Of a stretch of 64,000 bases of DNA, positions 32,260-41,154 are shown piece after piece. Each line of letters starts with the position of its first letter. Positions within the stretch are counted from its first letter, which is position 1. The position numbers were made by a program, and so were the translations under genes. The notes under the pieces were generated by a model. It saw only the letters and a program-made list of their open reading frames with translations, searched no databases and had not been told where the DNA came from. The DNA is from DATLMR01 sp035634255. Lineage in GTDB: Bacteria; Acidobacteriota; Blastocatellia; UBA7656. The DNA lies in NCBI GenBank assembly GCA_035634255.1, contig DASQDI010000043.1:45399-109398 (forward strand), read 5' to 3'.

Positions 32260-33801
32260 ATGGATTCGACCACGAGAGAAGAGAACCCCCTGCGCGAAGG
32301 GGTGAGGCTTGAGCGCACGGCCGACCCCTGCATAGTCGTGATCTTCGGCGCGTCGGGCGACCTGACCAAAAGGAAGCTCGTGCCCGCGCTCTACCGACTG
32401 GCCCAGGAACGGCTGCTCCCCGCCGAGTTCGCGATAGTGGGCGTGGCCCGCTCGCCGATGGGCCGCGACGAGTTCCGCGACAGGATGAAGGAAGCGGTCG
32501 TCTCCTTCTCCGACGCGAGGCGCGTGGACGAGTCCGTGTGGCAGAGCTTCGCTCAGGGGATCTTCTACATGGCAGGCGACCTCACCAAGCCGGACATGTA
32601 CTCGGAGCTTTCGAAGCTGCTCGACCAGGCGGACCGCGAGCGCGGCACGGCGGGCAACCGCGTCTTCTACCTCTCGACCGCGCCCTCGCTCTACAGCGAC
32701 GCCATAAAACACCTCGGGGCCTCGGGGCTCTCGGAGGAGCGGGACGGGACGTGGACTCGAATAATAATCGAGAAGCCCTTCGGCACGGACCTCGACTCGG
32801 CCATCCGGCTCAACCAGGAGGCGGCGGCGGTCTTCGACGAGGATCAGGTTTACCGCATAGACCATTACCTCGGGAAAGAGACGGTTCAGAACCTCCTGGT
32901 CTTCAGGTTCGCCAACGGCATCTTCGAGCCGATCTGGAACAGGCAGTACATCGATCACGTGCAGGTGACCAACGCCGAAGCCCTCGGGGTCGAGGGCCGG
33001 GGCGCGTTCTACGAGAGCGCGGGCGCCGTGCGCGACATGATCCAGAGCCACGTCTTTCAGGTCCTCTCGCTCGTGGCGATGGAGCCGCCGGCGAGCCTCG
33101 CGGCCAACGCCGTGCGCGACGAGAAGGTCAAGGCCATGCACGCCGTCCGCCCCATCCCCTACGAAAGGGTGGACGAATACTGCGTGCGCGGACAGTACGG
33201 CCCCGGCTCGGTCCTCGGCAAGCACGTCGCGGGCTACCGCGAAGAAGAGGGCGTGAATCCCGAGTCGACCACGGAGACGTACGCGGCGCTCAAGCTCTAT
33301 TTCGACAACTGGCGGTGGGCGGGCGTGCCCTTCTACCTCAGGTCCGGCAAGCGAATGCCGAAGCGCGTGACGGAGATCGCCATACAGTTCAAGGAAGCGC
33401 CGCACCTGCTCTTCGGAGGCATCCCGCAGCAACAGCTTGAGCCCAACGTGCTCGTCATCCGGGTCCAGCCCGACGAGGGGATCACCCTGCGGGTGGGCGC
33501 GAAAGTGCCGGGGCAGGTGACGCGAATACGGTGGGTCAACATGGATTTCCGCTACGGGGCGTCCTTCGGCATCAGCTCGCCCGAGGCTTACGAGCGGCTG
33601 CTGCTCGACTGCATCCTGGGCGACACGACACTTTACGCGCGCCGCGACATGACCGAGCGCGGGTGGGAGATCATCATGCCCGTGCTCCGAAGATGGCAGG
33701 ACCGGAAGCCGGATTTCCCCAACTATGAATCTGGCGCCTGGGGGCCGGACGAGGCCGACGAGCTGCTCGCGAAGGATGGCCGGAGTTGGAGGAGGCCATG
33801 A
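32260..33801 (+). CDS. zwf: Glucose-6-phosphate 1-dehydrogenase
   Basis: 513 residues, normal length. It oxidises glucose 6-phosphate to 6-phosphogluconolactone with NAD(P)+, the entry to the oxidative pentose phosphate pathway. VVIFGASGDLTKRKLVPALY is the Rossmann cofactor site (GASGDL), RIDHYLGKETVQNLL is the substrate/catalytic signature with the active histidine, and IIEKPFGTDL binds sugar phosphate. GGAGCGAG lies just upstream. The next gene, 40 bases on, is opcA, which in other bacteria assembles or activates this enzyme. Confidence 0.96.
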   Translation: MDSTTREENPLREGVRLERTADPCIVVIFGASGDLTKRKLVPALYRLAQERLLPAEFAIVGVARSPMGRDEFRDRMKEAVVSFSDARRVDESVWQSFAQGIFYMAGDLTKPDMYSELSKLLDQADRERGTAGNRVFYLSTAPSLYSDAIKHLGASGLSEERDGTWTRIIIEKPFGTDLDSAIRLNQEAAAVFDEDQVYRIDHYLGKETVQNLLVFRFANGIFEPIWNRQYIDHVQVTNAEALGVEGRGAFYESAGAVRDMIQSHVFQVLSLVAMEPPASLAANAVRDEKVKAMHAVRPIPYERVDEYCVRGQYGPGSVLGKHVAGYREEEGVNPESTTETYAALKLYFDNWRWAGVPFYLRSGKRMPKRVTEIAIQFKEAPHLLFGGIPQQQLEPNVLVIRVQPDEGITLRVGAKVPGQVTRIRWVNMDFRYGASFGISSPEAYERLLLDCILGDTTLYARRDMTERGWEIIMPVLRRWQDRKPDFPNYESGAWGPDEADELLAKDGRSWRRP

Positions 33802-33841
33802 CTTCCGGGGGCCCGCGCGCCCGGCAGGAGAATAAAGCGAT

Positions 33842-34984
33842 ATGAGCACCGATAAGAATACGGGAGAGGCTCCCGGCACCGGCGCGTCCTCAATCGACGT
33901 GGCGGGCATAGAGCGCCAGTTGATCTCGTTGTGGAAACAGGCGAGCGAGGACGAGGAGGGCGGAGTCATCCGCGCCTCGATGCTCAACCTGATCGTCTAC
34001 GTCCCGTCGGCCAAGAAGTCGAACCACCTAAGCGACGCCATAGTCGAGATCACGTCCGAGCACCCGTGCAGGGCGATATTGATCCTGGCGGACCGCGAGG
34101 CGGGCGAGGATTCGATTACGGCCGAGGTCACTTCCCTCTGCACGATCCCCGACACGTCGCACAAGCAGGTGTGTTGCGAGGAGGTCGCGATCAGCGCGAC
34201 CGGCGCGATGGTCGATGAAGCGCCGAGCGCGGTCGCCCCGCTACTGCTCTCGGACCTGCCCGTCTACCTCTGGTGGCGCGCGGTCCCGCAGCTCACGGAC
34301 AGGATATTCAGGCGGCTCGTCGACATATCCGACCGCGTCATCATAGACTCGTCCACTTTCGCGGACCCCCGAGGCGACCTGATAAACCTGGCGGCGATGC
34401 TGAAGGAGAAGCCCAGGTGGACGGCCCTCACGGACCTGAACTGGGCGCGCCTGACGGCGTGGCGCGCGCTAATCGCGGGGTTCTACGACGTCCCCGCTTA
34501 CAGGCCGATGATGGAGCGGCTCGGCAGGGTGGTGATCGAGTACTCGCCCTCTTCGCAGGACACGGGGGGCATCTCCCCGCGCGCCCTGCTGCTCGGCGGC
34601 TGGCTCGCGAGCAGGCTCGGGTGGAAGATCGACCCGCGCGCGCGCGCGAGCACGGAGGAGGCCACGACCTACGAGTTGCGGGCGGAGGGCCGCTCCGTGA
34701 CGATGGAGTTCGCGCGGACGCGGAGGCCTCTGATAGAGCCGGGCCACCTCGCCTTCGTCGCGCTCACGAGCGAGGCCCCCGCGTCATCCACGTTCAACGT
34801 CAGGAGGAGCAGCGACGGCACGCGAATAGAGACCGAAGTCCATGCCGAGACGCGCATCCAGCGCGTGCTCAGCTACGAGAGCTGCGCGGAGAGCGCCCTC
34901 ATAAGCCGCGAGCTTGAGTTTTCCGGCCACGACCGCGTCTTCGAGCAGGCCGTGGTCGCCGCGCGCGAATTCCTCGGCCCCTGA
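33842..34984 (+). CDS. opcA: Glucose-6-phosphate dehydrogenase assembly protein OpcA
   Basis: 380 residues, no signal peptide. Its position directly after zwf and its composition match OpcA: LNLIVYVPSAKKSNHLSDAI, HPCRAILILAD, LLLSDLPVYLWWRAVPQLTD and DRVIIDSSTFADPRGDL. OpcA is best known in cyanobacteria and actinobacteria, where it promotes the active oligomer of glucose-6-phosphate dehydrogenase and links it to redox control. Here the role is inferred from that family. A 281-base gap separates it from the RNA-binding gene. Confidence 0.9.
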   Translation: MSTDKNTGEAPGTGASSIDVAGIERQLISLWKQASEDEEGGVIRASMLNLIVYVPSAKKSNHLSDAIVEITSEHPCRAILILADREAGEDSITAEVTSLCTIPDTSHKQVCCEEVAISATGAMVDEAPSAVAPLLLSDLPVYLWWRAVPQLTDRIFRRLVDISDRVIIDSSTFADPRGDLINLAAMLKEKPRWTALTDLNWARLTAWRALIAGFYDVPAYRPMMERLGRVVIEYSPSSQDTGGISPRALLLGGWLASRLGWKIDPRARASTEEATTYELRAEGRSVTMEFARTRRPLIEPGHLAFVALTSEAPASSTFNVRRSSDGTRIETEVHAETRIQRVLSYESCAESALISRELEFSGHDRVFEQAVVAAREFLGP

Positions 34985-35265
34985 CTTCCGGGGCCATGAC
35001 ACGACGTTGCCGCAGGCCGGGAATGCCTCGCGACCGCCCGCGCAAAGGCTCGGTGGGTATAAGAAAAGTACAATATTCTCCCTATGGACTTCGAAGGGTC
35101 AAAGTGTTACTATTCATCTTGACGTTTGTGGCAACCTGTGTGTTGCTGTTGGTTTTGATCTTTTAGGAGCGTCCTGCTAGTCTTCGGAGAGCGTTTGATC
35201 CTGTTTACCTCATCCTCTTTCCCGCTAAGCCTCGGAAGTTCCTTGTAACCGTTTCTAGGAGAAAC

Positions 35266-35622
35266 ATGAGCAAAAGAATATATGTCGGCAATCTGTCGTA
35301 CCAAACGACGGAGAATGACGTCGCGTCCCTGTTTGAACAGGCGGGCGAGGTCGAGTCAGTTAGTATCATTACGGACCGCGACACCGGTCGTTCCAAGGGC
35401 TTCGGCTTTGTAGAGATGAGCAATGAAGACGCCGACAAGGCGATTGCGCAATTCAACGGTATGGAGCTTAATGGCCGTGCTTTGACGGTCAATGAAGCGC
35501 GCCCGCGTGAAGAGCGCTCCGGCGGCGGCGGCGGCGGCCGTGGTGGTTACGGCGGCGGTCGCGGCGGCAATCGCGGCGGCGGCGGCGGCGGCGGCGGTCG
35601 CGGGGGTTACAACCGTTACTAA
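35266..35622 (+). CDS. Glycine-rich RRM RNA-binding protein
   Basis: 118 residues. One RRM domain spans about 3-80: RNP2 is IYVGNL and RNP1 is KGFGFVEM. The tail (about 88-118) is nearly all Gly and Arg, an RGG-like segment, encoded by a GGC-rich trinucleotide run at about 35521-35610. This layout is that of bacterial Rbp proteins, seen mainly in cyanobacteria and other groups, which bind single-stranded RNA and are often cold-induced. TAGGAGAAAC precedes the ATG. The roughly 280-base upstream gap contains no gene and probably a long leader. Confidence 0.93.
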   Translation: MSKRIYVGNLSYQTTENDVASLFEQAGEVESVSIITDRDTGRSKGFGFVEMSNEDADKAIAQFNGMELNGRALTVNEARPREERSGGGGGGRGGYGGGRGGNRGGGGGGGGRGGYNRY

Positions 35623-35632
35623 ACGCTCCTCG

Positions 35633-35661
35633 GAGGGGCAGCGGCACTCCCGCCGCCCCTC
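35633..35661 (+). terminator. Hairpin after the RRM gene
   Basis: GAGGGGC (35633-35639) and GGC pair with GCC and GCCCCTC ending at 35661, leaving a small bulge. It lies 11 bases past the stop codon, with a T/A-rich stretch afterwards. Confidence 0.5.
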
Positions 35662-35861
35662 ATGTTTAAGTTAATTGAATTAGCAAAGAGATAAAGAACT
35701 GGGCTCCAAGTAGCTGACTGCTGAGAAAAGTTTGAGATTGTACACCAACCATTCTGACCCCCTGGCAAGCACTTCAATTCTTACCGGAGCTTTGATCACT
35801 CCCGAGCTAAATCCAAAGCTAAATGTATCGAAATAATTGAGAGAGAGAAAAAGAGATATAC

Positions 35862-37079
35862 ATGAATTCAAATCAATTCAGCCAGATGGGGCTAAGTGCG
35901 CCATTAGTAGAAACACTCAGGAAAATCGGCATCACTGAGCCGACGGAAATACAGACTAAAGCGATCCCGCACATTCTCGCGGGCCGGGAATTGCTGGGGT
36001 CGGCGGAGACGGGGTCGGGCAAGACGGCGGCCTTCCTTCTCCCGATCATAGAGCGGTTGAAGGGGCCGGGCGCTGCGCGCGCCCTCGTGCTCGCGCCGAC
36101 CAGGGAGCTCGCCCTTCAGATCGATAAGAACGCGAAGATAATGGGCCGCTCGGCGCGGCTCAAGAGCGTCGCCGTAGTCGGGGGCGCGAACATGGGCAGC
36201 CAGATCCGCGCGCTCAATTCCGGGGTCGATATAATAATCGCCACCCCCGGCCGTTTGAACGACCTGCTCGAACGTCGCGCGGTCTCGCTCAAGTCCGTAG
36301 AGGTGGTCGTGCTGGACGAGGCGGACCGCATGCTCGACATGGGTTTTCTCCCGCAGGTGAAGCGGATCGCCGCGCACGTCCCGAGCAACAGGAAGATGTT
36401 CCTCTTCTCCGCCACCATATCGAGGGAGGTGGAGAAGCTGGCGCGGGAGATGCAGACGAACCCCGTCCGCGTGGACGCGGCGCGCAAGAAGGTCACGGTC
36501 GCGACGCTGACGCAGAAGGTCTTCCCGGTGCTCACGCACGCCAAGACCCCGCTCCTGCTCGAGCTGCTCAAGCAGAATGCTGAAGGGTCGTTCATCGTCT
36601 TCACGCGGACGCGCAGGGGGGCCGACCGCCTCGCCCGAGTGCTTTCGGTGAACCAGTACAGGGTGGCCACCCTGCACTCCGACCGCACCCAGTCGCAGAG
36701 GAACGCGGCGCTCGAAAGCTTCCGCTCCGGGAACGCGAGGGTGCTCGTGGCGACGGACGTGGCCGCGCGGGGGATAGACGTGGACGACATTTCGCACGTA
36801 GTGAATTACGACGTGCCGGCCACGGCGGACGACTACATTCACCGCGTCGGGCGGACGGCCCGAGCGGGACGCGGCGGCTCCGCGCTTACACTTGTAAGTC
36901 CGGAAGAAGAATCAGTATTATCCTCTATCGAACGTGCTACGGGACAGAAGTTCGACAGGTCCGGTCTGAAAGGCTTCTCGGATGGCAGGTCTGAAAGACA
37001 GATAAGCCTGGCGGCAGAGATAGCGCACCTGCGATCATCGGGGACCAGATCGTTCACTCCGCGCAGGGCGTCCCGTTAA
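35862..37079 (+). CDS. DEAD-box RNA helicase (RhlE-like)
   Basis: 405 residues, the helicase core with only a short tail. In order: Q motif (FSQMGLSAPLVETLRKIGIT with TEIQ), motif I AETGSGKTAAF, Ia PTRELALQI, Ib TPGRLNDL, motif II VLDEADRML, motif III FSATI, motif IV FIVFTRT, motif V ATDVAARGIDVDDI and motif VI HRVGRTARAG. It unwinds short RNA duplexes with ATP. It sits between two RRM-protein genes on the same strand, which suggests shared work on structured RNA, for example in the cold or in ribosome assembly. The upstream 239 bases are A/T-rich. Confidence 0.95.
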   Translation: MNSNQFSQMGLSAPLVETLRKIGITEPTEIQTKAIPHILAGRELLGSAETGSGKTAAFLLPIIERLKGPGAARALVLAPTRELALQIDKNAKIMGRSARLKSVAVVGGANMGSQIRALNSGVDIIIATPGRLNDLLERRAVSLKSVEVVVLDEADRMLDMGFLPQVKRIAAHVPSNRKMFLFSATISREVEKLAREMQTNPVRVDAARKKVTVATLTQKVFPVLTHAKTPLLLELLKQNAEGSFIVFTRTRRGADRLARVLSVNQYRVATLHSDRTQSQRNAALESFRSGNARVLVATDVAARGIDVDDISHVVNYDVPATADDYIHRVGRTARAGRGGSALTLVSPEEESVLSSIERATGQKFDRSGLKGFSDGRSERQISLAAEIAHLRSSGTRSFTPRRASR

Positions 37080-37135
37080 TTTGACGTGTTCAGATCTCCG
37101 ATCTGAGTTTCAGAACTTTGATAGACGAGGTTGAG

Positions 37136-37714
37136 ATGGCTATTCGCCTTTTTGTTGGAAACCTTCCGTACAACGCAACCGAGGCAGACCTGAGAGAGCA
37201 CTTCGCGCCGGTCGGTGCTCTCTCCTACGCCTACATCCCGATGGACAAAGAGACGGGTAAGCCGCGCGGCTTCGCGTTCATCGAGTTCAGTGATCGCGCG
37301 CAGGCTGACGAGGCCATTCGCCGCTTCAACAATCAGCCCTTCAAAGGCAGGAACCTCGCGATCAACGAAGCGCGCGCCAAAGAGGACCGCCCCCTGTCGA
37401 GCGCGCCGCGGACGGGCTTCGCCCCGCGGCCCGCGCCCATCCCCTCTTTCGACAGGGACCCCGGCCCCCCGCGGGGCGAAGCGCCCTCCCGCAACTTCGG
37501 GCCGGACGCCGCGCCGCGCCGCACCCGCAAGAAGCCCGGCGGCGCGTCGAAATCCGAGCGCGGACCCAAGGGGCCGATCCGGGAGCGCACCAGCGGACAG
37601 ATCTTCGGCGGAGAAGATGACCAGGATGATTTCCAGGATCAGGACGATCTGTTCACTGACGATGATAATTTCGCCAGCCGAGAGGCAAACTTCGACGGGG
37701 ACGATGACGAGTAG
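37136..37714 (+). CDS. RRM RNA-binding protein with basic/acidic tail
   Basis: 192 residues from the ATG at 37136, 56 bases after the helicase stop. RRM domain about 2-80 with RNP2 LFVGNL and RNP1 RGFAFIEF. The rest is low complexity: a Pro/Arg/Gly-rich basic part (about 85-150) then an Asp-rich acidic end (EDDQDDFQDQDDLFTDDDN). The acidic tail could compete with RNA for the basic part or bind a partner. Likely co-transcribed with the DEAD-box helicase. Confidence 0.9.
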   Translation: MAIRLFVGNLPYNATEADLREHFAPVGALSYAYIPMDKETGKPRGFAFIEFSDRAQADEAIRRFNNQPFKGRNLAINEARAKEDRPLSSAPRTGFAPRPAPIPSFDRDPGPPRGEAPSRNFGPDAAPRRTRKKPGGASKSERGPKGPIRERTSGQIFGGEDDQDDFQDQDDLFTDDDNFASREANFDGDDDE

Positions 37715-37871
37715 CCGCAGCCTCTAACGAGAAACAGTCGCGCGCTTAGCATTCACCCGCTTGCCTCTTCAGCTATCCGAGCGACCGACCGCCAAGCCGG
37801 TCCGGCTCCGGAGTGATTCTGTTGTCTGCATCGGGGCCGCGAAAGTCAGGCTTCAGTCATAGGAGATTGTT

Positions 37872-38081
37872 TTGGCAAAAAAATCGAGACCGACATTTCA
37901 GAAGCGGGAAAAAGAGAAGGCCCGCCAGCAGAAGCAGAAGGACAAGGAAGCTCGCCGGGTCGATGCCAAAGAGCGCAGGGCCTCGGCCCCAGACAGGCCC
38001 GGAGACGAAGACCCGGACATCGCCGGCATCCGCCCCGGCCCGCAGCCCCTGCCGGAGGATTGGGACTACGTCAAAGAGTGA
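37872..38081 (+). CDS. Small Lys/Arg-rich conserved-type protein
   Basis: 69 residues from a TTG at 37872 with AGGAG 6 bases upstream. The N-terminal half is Lys/Arg/Gln-rich and helical (FQKREKEKARQQKQKDKEAR). The C-terminal half is acidic and Pro-rich (GDEDPDIAGIRPGPQPLPED). There is no named domain. The charged helix and its place after the RRM-helicase-RRM group suggest binding to RNA or ribosomes; that is a guess from context. Confidence 0.65.
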   Translation: MAKKSRPTFQKREKEKARQQKQKDKEARRVDAKERRASAPDRPGDEDPDIAGIRPGPQPLPEDWDYVKE

Positions 38082-38147
38082 CCGTCGAAGCGCGGGGCTC
38101 GGGGCTCGGACGATTCACCCTCAGTCACCGTTGGCTTCATAAGAGAT

Positions 38148-38174
38148 AAGGCCGCTCGATGGCGGCCTTTCTTC
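38148..38174 (+). terminator. Rho-independent terminator after the RNA-handling group
   Basis: AAGGCCGC (38148-38155) pairs with GCGGCCTT (38162-38169) around a 6-base loop, followed by TTTCTTCC. It can end the plus-strand transcript before the convergent J-like/PilZ gene. Confidence 0.75.
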
Positions 38175-38200
38175 CTTCCCCGACTCACACCATGCCCGGC

Positions 38201-39397
38201 TCAAACATCCCACCTGTTATCTAGGAAACTCAGGCATAGCCGCTCGAACCCATCTTTATCGACGTACCTGTTGCAGACCGTCGCAAGGCTTTCGAAGGTG
38301 CGGTTGAGGTTGGCGACCCGGATTATGTCGAACTCGGGGGGCGCGGCCTTGAGGTAGATCCTCGCGCCGCCGGGGCTGATGTTTTCCGTGACCGCGACCA
38401 TCTGCCTGACCGTCTGCATGGACTCGTTCAGGCAGTCGACCGTGATCGTCTCCACGCGCTCGACCCGAGGCTCTTTCCTCCGCTCCTCGCCCGACCACTT
38501 CGTGCGGTAGGTCACCCACGGCTTCTGGATGTACCCGGCCGGCGGGCGCTCGCCCACAAATTCGAGCGCGACTATCCTCGCGCCGTCCCGCGCGGGCTCT
38601 ATGCGCCGCACGAGGGCGTAGACCCCGTAGCTCGGCTCGGTGTGGCGGTGGCAGCGCAGCTTCATCGGAAGGGGCAGGGCCAGGTGGAGCAGGGTCCGGT
38701 GGCGCACGCGCTTGCGCAGTTCGAGGGTGACGCCGGTGCGGCTCACGTCAATCGTCTTCGTGATCTCGTGCCACTCGCCCGCGATGCGCTCGTGCCCGGT
38801 CACGTACACGGGCAGGGCCATGGGGTACCGCTCGAACTTCCTCCGGTCCCCGCCCCCTTGCCCGACGACTTCCACGAAGCCCCCGTCCCGCTCGGCGAAC
38901 GGGTCGAAGCCATTCTGCGGAGTGTCGAGAGTACACAGGGCGGGCTCTTCGGACTCCTGCGGAGTGATCGACCGGGCCGCGGGCTCGGGCGCTCCGAGGT
39001 CTTCCGCCGGCTCCTCCGCCGCCTCTGAGTCTTCGGGCCGCGCCTCGACCAGCCCATCGTATTCGAGCCGCTTGGCGACGCTGACGAGCACCGAGTAGGC
39101 ATGGGCCACCTTGCTGAAGGCCAGGTCTATCCGCGTCCCCGTCTCGTCGGGGATGGAGAGGCTGATGCCATAGTAAGACGGGTTGAGCAACGTCACCGCC
39201 TTGCGGTAGGCGAGGGTGATCTCCTTTCCGGTCGCCGTGCGCGGCACGCCCAGCACGTGATAATGCGTCGTGGAAGATTCGACCCTCTCCAGAAGCCTCT
39301 CGATCTCCTGAAGGTAAGAACTCACCTGTTCCGGAGTGTAATCGGCGCGCGGGTCACTGCTCTGATCGTACTCGTGATTGCTCATCATCTCAATCAA
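38201..39397 (-). CDS. J-like domain fused to two PilZ domains
   Basis: Up to 398 residues. A TTG at 39397 has GAGG upstream; ATGs at 39388 and 39385 are alternatives. Residues about 40-115 resemble a DnaJ J-domain (THYHVLGVPRTATGKEITLAYRKAV...). The HPD that stimulates Hsp70 is replaced by NPS. Two PilZ-like domains follow: about 180-270 (RRKFERYPMALPVYVTGH, TIDVSRTGVTLEL) and about 300-385 (ERRKEPRVERVETITVDCL, TENISPGGARIYL). PilZ domains bind cyclic-di-GMP through RxxxR and D/NxSxxG, and both repeats keep close versions. It could tie c-di-GMP to a protein-binding module. It stands alone, convergent with the RNA group. Confidence 0.82.
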   Translation of the reverse strand: MIEMMSNHEYDQSSDPRADYTPEQVSSYLQEIERLLERVESSTTHYHVLGVPRTATGKEITLAYRKAVTLLNPSYYGISLSIPDETGTRIDLAFSKVAHAYSVLVSVAKRLEYDGLVEARPEDSEAAEEPAEDLGAPEPAARSITPQESEEPALCTLDTPQNGFDPFAERDGGFVEVVGQGGGDRRKFERYPMALPVYVTGHERIAGEWHEITKTIDVSRTGVTLELRKRVRHRTLLHLALPLPMKLRCHRHTEPSYGVYALVRRIEPARDGARIVALEFVGERPPAGYIQKPWVTYRTKWSGEERRKEPRVERVETITVDCLNESMQTVRQMVAVTENISPGGARIYLKAAPPEFDIIRVANLNRTFESLATVCNRYVDKDGFERLCLSFLDNRWDV

Positions 39398-39597
39398 GAC
39401 TCTACCTCGGGATGAAGATGTAACAGGGGCGAAAATCGCACGGGAATCAACTGCAAGAATTATTCCACGAATTTGCGCGACGGTTCGGCCATTCTACGGG
39501 GTGTTAGGCCGGGGTGATGTCGGCCGGGGCGGGTGGGTCGGTCAATCTGCAAACTGCCTAAGGTCAAAATGAAGAAATGACGGATGGGGCCCGCCCG

Positions 39598-40989
<1,392 letters not shown>

Positions 40990-41023
40990 TCGACCTCCAA
41001 AACGATAAACGAATGAAAAGGAG

Positions 41024-41053
41024 ATGCTATCTAAGGCCCGATTGCTTTGTCAA
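41024..41053 (-). promoter_or_regulatory. Promoter for cysS
   Basis: On the minus strand TTGACA (41048-41053) and TAGCAT (41024-41029) are 18 bases apart, about 35 bases before the start codon. No T-box leader is visible: the space is too short. Confidence 0.5.
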
Positions 41054-41112
41054 TGAAGCGTCCATGCGGGCGGGCGACCCGCTTCGACTTCAGGCCTTAC
41101 CCTTCAGGGCTC

Positions 41113-41154
41113 GGCATTCAGGGTTTGGCATTCAGGGTTTGGCATTCAGGGTTT
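41113..41154. repeat. Three perfect 14-bp tandem repeats
   Basis: GGCATTCAGGGTTT occurs three times without a break (41113-41126, 41127-41140, 41141-41154), with a degenerate fourth unit (TTCAGGGCTC) to the left. The last copy covers the final codons and stop of the hybrid kinase. Confidence 0.9.

Noticed and set aside
35085..35265. Leader of the RRM gene considered as a cold-shock riboswitch
   Set aside because: The stretch is U-rich and long, but I could not find a convincing cold-box or defined alternative fold by eye.
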